Source: Synura sp. LO234KE
Taxonomy: Eukaryota; Sar; Synurophyceae; Synurales; Mallomonadaceae
Reading direction: 5' to 3'
NCBI GenBank assembly: GCA_015143735.1
Contig: VKHC01000395.1
Coordinates: 1-12,559, forward strand
DNA: 12,559 nucleotides
The notes beneath the pieces are model-generated. The model saw only the letters and a list, made by a program, of their open reading frames with translations. It did not search any database and was not told the origin of the DNA. Below, one piece after another: positions 7,740 through 12,559 of this stretch (its first letter is position 1; each line of letters begins with the position of its first letter). The translations under genes and the position numbers were made by a program.

Positions 7740-8667
7740 TAAGCTTGTGAGATTGGTGATTTGTTTTCTCTGTGTTCGATACGACTTAGGCGCTGAGTTT
7801 TCCTGATATTTGATTTCCATAGGCTCATGTCACGTGAAGCGCACCTAGTCTTCAATCCACAGCAAACTTCATAGGTCAAACCTGTCATACCAACGCATCT
7901 GTAGTACGAAAAAAGAATTTAAAGCTGCGACGTCGTCCTTAGCACTCAAAATGATAGAGAAAAGGTATTCGCCTGTGAATGTCAAGAAATGACCATAGGA
8001 TTTTTCTAAAAAGGTACACTGATATAAAGACGACCTTCAGCACTGGATGGTGAAATTCTAAAATTAGCCATATGTAAACGAACAGATGATCCTTTCACGA
8101 TTGCCGTCGTTGATAATCGTCTTGATAATGATCGAAGTTCAGTGTCAAATACTAGAAGATGCGGCTTATAAAAGTAACCTCCACGACATCGGTGGGATAA
8201 AAATCCCCCACCGTACATACCCGCGCTATATTATCCGGTGCTATGCGCAACTCTGTTAATTCACTCCCGTCAATTATACGAGTATAGACATATTACCGCT
8301 ACAGCCGTGTCCATACCACACGACGATGAGCTATACACGACAGTATGCTACTATGTCCGGTAGGCTATATTCTGTAAGCTATATAATCCGGTAGTTTAAA
8401 AACGTGTTTTATGCGACAGTGCCAATACATATCTAGTGTATTATTACTCGGCTTCTCAGTAGTTTTGCCTAGAATTAGCCTAAATTGTAAGAGTAAAATA
8501 TTTACTCGTTTTCCAGTTCGCTTCTTTTCTCGACCGTTATTCATACAGTATTTTTCATTTACGTGTCTTTTCAAGATATTTTTGTTGAATCTCATTATTT
8601 GTTGGTCTTTTAGTTAAGATTAGTTTCGTGATCACCAAGTTTTTCTCTTTACATTTAAGAACAAAAG
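7740..8667. other. Intergenic stretch with no recognised gene
   Basis: Short open stretches on both strands (for example 8006-8218 - and 8411-8617 +) have no recognisable protein character. A GGTGGG/CCCACC inverted repeat sits at 8191-8212. The motif (a/g)tCCGGT recurs near 8235, 8355 and 8389 beside ctatat(t/a)at. This could be a remnant of the 5' end of the retroelement that follows, but no second copy of it exists in the window. Confidence 0.5.
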
Positions 8668-9374
8668 ATGCAGTCAAGAACCAACAACAACGATTTTCTT
8701 GATTATGGCGTCACCGAAGGGTTGAATTCCGGTTCTGCCCGTCAATTTGTACCAAATAGTCGAGCATTGGGCGAAACAAACCCAATTCAGGACCCTCGTG
8801 GAGCTCAAAGCTCCCCAAACCAAGCCCCAGATACCCCGAAGCAAACTCAAATCAACCCCGGACCTCAAACTGACTATCTCGCCATCTCTCCTCAACACAC
8901 TCATTTCCAGCGCGACAAACCCGATACCCACAACTTCTTCCAGCATTTTTTCTGTGGCGCCCGCAATCGATTCTCATAACTTTCAGGAAGCCACCATCAC
9001 TGATTCATCATTGGCGCATTTTCATGAATCTTTGCCTGCCCCTCTTCCACAACCGCTTTTTTCATCTCCTCACTTCCACCATTTTCACCACAAACTCACA
9101 ATCCAATTACGCACAAAAACACTTCTTTATCGGAAATTTTCAGAAACTTCAACACATCTACCTATGGAAATTCCCGTAACATGAATCACCCACAGTAATA
9201 TTCAATGCCCCCATTTACCAGAAACATCAACATCAGTAATTCCACCACGCATCCAAATACTCCGCCAACCACTGCCGGCGTAGACATTTTCCATTCCCCA
9301 GCGACTCCAACACCAAATTCACTTTCTTTTCAGTCCATTACCCAAGCTCCTACAACGTCGCGAAACACCACTCA

Positions 9375-9385
9375 CCCCCCCCCCC
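9375..9385 (+). repeat. C11 homopolymer at a frame change
   Basis: Eleven C bases mark the point where the gag-like reading moves from frame 1 (upstream) to frame 2 (downstream, MTPDQISRIFRTV). Slippage in this run, or an assembly error in it, would explain the shift. Confidence 0.75.
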
Positions 9386-10266
9386 ATCTTTACCTCTCGC
9401 GCATCCCAACAGATGACACCAGATCAAATTTCCCGCATCTTTCGCACCGTCACCTCACCCCCACACCAAGCGCATCTCGACATTTCACACTTCTCCTGCC
9501 TCATCAACATCATCCAACTCGCTCGTATCAAGCAACTTATCCCCCATCGCTCACCACTCATACACATGCCTGACACCTCCGACAGCACCAGGGACGTTTA
9601 CACCGATATCAGCGGAAAACCCACGGCGACACTCACCCCTGGCACCCCGGGAACATACTTCCGAAGCAATGGCCTGCTGGAGCATCAATCCTTTTTTGAC
9701 GCTCAGACGAAGCATAAGGATAAGTACAACATCCCGAAACTCCCTGCCGGCAATATCACTGAAATAGTATTTGTGCGCTTCGCATCTAATTTCTACTCTC
9801 TTCTTGAAGATTTTCCTTTCAATCGTGTTGAATACCTCCTCCTACCGAAATACGCCGATGCGAATACAATCCCCAATATTACTACCGTTCAAACAGTCAT
9901 CAAATGGCTCTGGCAGAAGCCCTACCAAGCGCGAAGTCAACCCCAAGGCCACTGAACTGCTCACGAGCACTCCTGTCTATGACCCGCACTTCTTTGCCTG
10001 GGTCGCTCTCCATCGTCACTTCCTCCCCAGGATCCTACAACAACCATGTCTCGTGATATGCGCGTCTCCACCCTTCGACAGAAGCCCCATGAGACAAACG
10101 CATAACTCCTTAACCTGAATACCTACTAGTGATCGAATATACCGGCTATCCCCTCGAGGAGCGTCGCATTTCCCATTTCATCATCAATGCACTCCATGAC
10201 CCAAATCACCGACACAACAACGCCTCTGTACAATACTAACACCTCTGTCAATCGTCCACTTACTCC

Positions 10267-10310
10267 TTCGACTACTGGCTAAACATCGTTCGACTACTGG
10301 CTAAACATCG
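10267..10310 (+). repeat. Perfect 22-base tandem duplication
   Basis: Two identical 22-base units, each starting ttcgactactgg, follow each other without a gap inside the gag remnant, with four bases of a third start (10311-10314). A 22-base insertion shifts frame, so it is one of the lesions of the pseudogene. Confidence 0.95.
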
Positions 10311-10977
10311 TTCGTACCCTTCCAATGTTCACACCCACACTACCTCCTGGTCTGCATCACGCCAATACATCAATTCCTACTGATAATCTACAACGCTACC
10401 GCTCACCGTCCTCACCCACACCTGGCTCATCTAATCATACACAATACTCTACCGGCTCATAAGTCTCCGATTCATATTCCTACTGCGGCCGCCCTGGTCA
10501 CCACGCCCAACGCTGCCAACATAACCCTGCCAGCACCAATTAAAACGACTTTCCTCATACCGACAAGAGAAATTTTCCACAGGAGTATAGGCGATCACGA
10601 CATACAAATTCTTACTCCTCACGCTCCAATTCCACGAATAAATATCCAGTCCAACCTCAGAAACACACAAATGACACGCATCACAGTAGTATCTCAACAA
10701 GATTGCAGCTTCCCCCCTCCTCAAACATATCTCGTGTTGCACATAATAACACAAATAAACCTAAAGGGATGAACGCAAATATCGCACGCTACGAGTCCGA
10801 TAACAATGAAATTTTAAAGAAAATAATCCCGCCTATTTCTCTGAAGACAAAATGAACCCTGAAGCACGCAATAACTCCGATATCATGCTCAATAATTCTT
10901 TATCTTGCGGTACGCCAAAATTCCACAACTCCCTCAATTCTTCCTAATTTTATTCAATTACACCATTACCTATTACA

Positions 10978-11291
10978 GAATGCCTAGGGAATTCAATCAG
11001 CTCTCGGGAGTCACCCATGTTCTCATCATATATTGCAAATAATGAACCTCCAATACCAGATTTTTTCATTAGGGGCGAAACTACCTCCCCGGGTGGGACA
11101 ATTGCTACTCCTGCCTATGACTCTCTGACCAAGACACGCCACTCTCTATTAGTCATGACTCTGGCTCACCAATTTCCAAATTTCACTTTTCTACACGTGA
11201 CACCAACGCAGAATATCTGCGATACTGCCCCGTTCACGACATGCTTTTCTCCACCTTCCAACCATTTTCTCCTGCACCACTTGCACTCTGA
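10978..11291 (+). pseudogene. Possible pro/pol remnant downstream of gag
   Basis: Two frames carry protein-like text: NNEPPIPDFFIRGETTSPGG (from about 11038) and, in another frame closed at 11118-11120 and 11289-11291, ISHDSGSPISKF around 11148-11183. The DSGS in the second resembles the D(T/S)G(A/S) active site of retroelement aspartic proteases, and the position after a zinc knuckle is right. The similarity is only this motif and its surroundings, so it could be chance. Confidence 0.3.
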
Positions 11292-11587
11292 ATGAAACTT
11301 CTATCTCCAATTAGCACCACCATCTCACAACAATAATTTAACTTCCAATCTTTCGCATAACGATATGCAAATCACTTAACCACACCCTCCAAATCTACCC
11401 ACACCACTCGTCTACAACCACGTCGCGCACATGATGTGCCTGTTAACCCTCGGCGCAAAGCCCTACTACAGAGCGTACTCTGCAGCTCTATCCCTTCATC
11501 ACCTCCAATTCCTTCCTCCGGATGATGTGATGATATCGTTGGGATCCCACTTCACAAAAATTTATTCGCCGTACTCTATAAGTGTCA
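11292..11587. other. C-rich stretch, no gene recognised
   Basis: The base composition continues that of the gag remnant, so it is probably more of the same element. A stretch after 11421 (RRAHDVPVNPRRK in one frame) looks protein-like but matches nothing I know. No reverse transcriptase or integrase motif is visible. Confidence 0.35.
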
Positions 11588-11880
11588 CCACCAGCTATAG
11601 TCGGTCCACCCAAAACCTAACCACGTAAAGTCCACCACCAAAGTTCACCATAAAATGTCCAGGACCTTCTTTTTTGGACCCCTTAAACCTTTGGTCACCA
11701 GCTATGACGATAGCTGGTCCATCCAAAACCCAGCAAGCTATAGTCGACCGACTATAGCTGGGTATTTAGAATTGAATAACCAGCTATTGCTGGTCCACTC
11801 AGAGTTACTCCAGCTATAGCTGGGGTCGTTGTAGTGGTGGACTTTGGGTGGTACCACTGTAGTCGGTACTACTATAGCAT
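11588..11880. mobile_element. Hairpin-rich MITE-like element
   Basis: Four strong inverted repeats are packed into about 130 bases: ACCAGCTAT/ATAGCTGGT with a GACG loop (11697-11718), AGCTATAGTCG/CGACTATAGCT with a 2-base loop (11736-11759), ACCAGC/GCTGGT with a TATT loop (11779-11794) and the 14-base palindrome CCAGCTATAGCTGG (11810-11823). GTGGTACCAC (11848-11857) is a further palindrome. The outer parts are imperfectly inverted: ctatagtcggtccaccc and agtccaccac on the left against ggtggactttgggtgg and ctactatag on the right. No coding capacity is seen. Exact ends and a target-site duplication could not be fixed. Confidence 0.55.
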
Positions 11881-11989
11881 GGATTTTTATACACTGATGA
11901 TGAGAGAATCGCACTGCCTGCTTTACTAGTATTTTGTGATAGTAACAGTCATCAATACAAAAGGTAAACTTATTTAGTATAGTATCCCG

Positions 11990-11995
11990 TTTATT
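11990..11995 (-). terminator. Candidate AATAAA polyadenylation signal for the EF-hand gene
   Basis: TTTATT on the + strand reads AATAAA on the - strand, about 180 bases past the stop of the EF-hand gene. This is a plausible 3' UTR length, but the hexamer is common by chance in AT-rich DNA. Confidence 0.4.
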
Positions 11996-12176
11996 GTTCG
12001 TACAGAATCCTAAACAATAGCGCTTTGTCGTAGTTCAATTTGATTGTGCGTAGGGCGGAGGGGAATGCGCAAGACCACATTTCCCGATGCCGCGGCCATT
12101 CACAAGCGATCGATCTCATCCTCCGACGAACCACATATAAAATCTCATGAAGTTCCTATGTCCTCTGAGCTCTCGT

Positions 12177-12559
12177 TTACGGTCGGGGTTTAGATTTCTT
12201 TTTCGAGTTTTCCTGGTCATCTTGTTCCTCCTCATCCTCATCCTCGTCATCATCCTCGTCCTCCGGGACTAGTGGCTTCAGTAAAAGAGGCTTATCCACG
12301 GTATCATTCCCACCGTTTTTGTTCCCTTTCCCCTTCCCTTCGCGAACAGTTGGCAGCTCGACAGGTTTAGAATCGTCGGCCTTGGCTGAGGCACTTTGAT
12401 AGGCTTTAAACCAATTGAAGAGCGGATAGAAATCTATATCGCCGGAGTTTTCTGGATCCAAGGCCTCCATCAGTTCTGACAAGTCTTCGTCAGGAACATA
12501 AATTCCTAAACTTTGAATAAACTTTGGAAGCTGTTCTCGAGAAATTTTCTTTTGTTTTT
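12177..12559 (-). CDS. EF-hand protein with acidic/basic tail (3' part)
   Basis: The frame is open from the window edge to TAA at 12177-12179 (126 residues in view) and continues past 12559, so the start lies outside. The visible start of the protein reads ISREQLPKFIQSLGI, then VPDEDLSELMEALD, then loop DPENSGDIDFYP and exit helix LFNWFKAY. This is the helix-linker-EF-hand layout of calmodulin/centrin-like proteins. Loop positions 1, 3, 5, 6, 7 and 9 (D, E, S, G, D, D) fit Ca2+ binding, but position 12, normally Glu, is Pro, so affinity may be weak. After the EF-hand come a Gly/Lys linker, an acidic run (EDEDDDEDEDEEE) and a basic end KKKSKPRP, which could be a nuclear or charged docking tail. 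The internal TTG/ATG near 12480/12468 is not the start. The exact family cannot be named. Confidence 0.75.
   Translation of the reverse strand, partial: KQKKISREQLPKFIQSLGIYVPDEDLSELMEALDPENSGDIDFYPLFNWFKAYQSASAKADDSKPVELPTVREGKGKGNKNGGNDTVDKPLLLKPLVPEDEDDDEDEDEEEQDDQENSKKKSKPRP

Larger units (their letters stand above)
8668..10947 (+). pseudogene. Decayed retrotransposon gag with zinc knuckle
   Basis: Protein-like segments continue from one frame to another. They run from ATG 8668 in frame 1, then frame 2 (to 9184), frame 1 (9205 to about 9380), frame 2 (to 9955), frame 3 (about 9925-10040), frame 2 (10046-10105), frame 1 (10117-10239), frame 2 (10463-10853, one stop near 10537) and frame 1 (to 10947). 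The block YTGYPLEERRISHFIINAL (10138-10194) has the look of the C-terminal part of a retrotransposon gag. It is followed by CGRPGHHAQRC (10484-10516), three of the four ligands of a CCHC zinc knuckle. The expected first Cys is a Tyr codon (TAT 10475-10477). The + strand is rich in C and poor in G, unlike both host genes. I cannot place it in Ty1/Copia, Ty3/Gypsy or another class. Confidence 0.7.

Noticed and set aside
8191-8212. GGTGGG/CCCACC hairpin as a terminator or LTR end
   Set aside because: It is short with a mismatched loop, has no second copy, and no U-tract or primer site follows.
8411-8617. 68-residue hydrophobic frame
   Set aside because: It is an AT-rich intergenic chance frame with no motif or neighbouring signal.
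10449-10754. 101-residue - strand frame rich in Cys and Tyr
   Set aside because: It is opposite the gag zinc-knuckle segment, which has a recognisable motif on the + strand.
11588-11880. tRNA or known structured RNA gene in the hairpin block
   Set aside because: There is no cloverleaf order, no anticodon arm and no CCA-adjacent acceptor stem; the hairpins are independent.

Overview
The window looks like nuclear DNA of a flagellated microbial eukaryote. It has GT-AG introns, a one-repeat-per-exon ankyrin array, a kinesin motor, AATAAA-type polyadenylation signals, an EF-hand protein gene and retrotransposon debris. Nothing resembles a bacterial operon. I cannot name the lineage from the sequence alone.

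Left two thirds (109-7600, + strand): I read this as one spliced gene. A single 4.05-kb first exon encodes, in order, an N-terminal region, a DUF4062 domain of the NPHP3/TEP1/NWD type, a NACHT-like STAND NTPase with intact Walker A and B, and a complete kinesin motor with P-loop, switch I and switch II. The open frame runs to a stop at 4200, but a good donor (4159) and acceptor (ends 4229) lie just before and after that stop, and the frame continues into an ankyrin-like capping exon. Four 99-base exons follow, each exactly one 33-residue ankyrin repeat, then a terminal partial repeat with the stop at 7600. All junctions are phase 0. The predicted product is about 1552 residues: DUF4062-NACHT-kinesin-ankyrin. 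It joins an NLR/STAND-like switch, a microtubule motor and a repeat recognition array. The ankyrin introns are visibly duplicated along with the exons.

Middle (7601-8667): 3' UTR with a polyadenylation signal at 7733, then about 900 bases where I see no gene.

Right of centre (8668-about 11300, + strand): a C-rich, G-poor decayed retrotransposon gag region. Protein-like segments jump between frames. They include a gag-like block, a CCHC zinc knuckle that has lost its first cysteine, and a weak aspartic-protease-like motif. No reverse transcriptase, integrase or matching LTRs are visible. A hairpin-rich, MITE-like block follows (about 11588-11880).

Right end (12177-12559, - strand): the 3' part of an EF-hand protein gene with an acidic then basic tail. 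Its 5' part lies outside the window. It is transcribed toward the retroelement remnant, so the two host genes converge on the repeat-filled interval.
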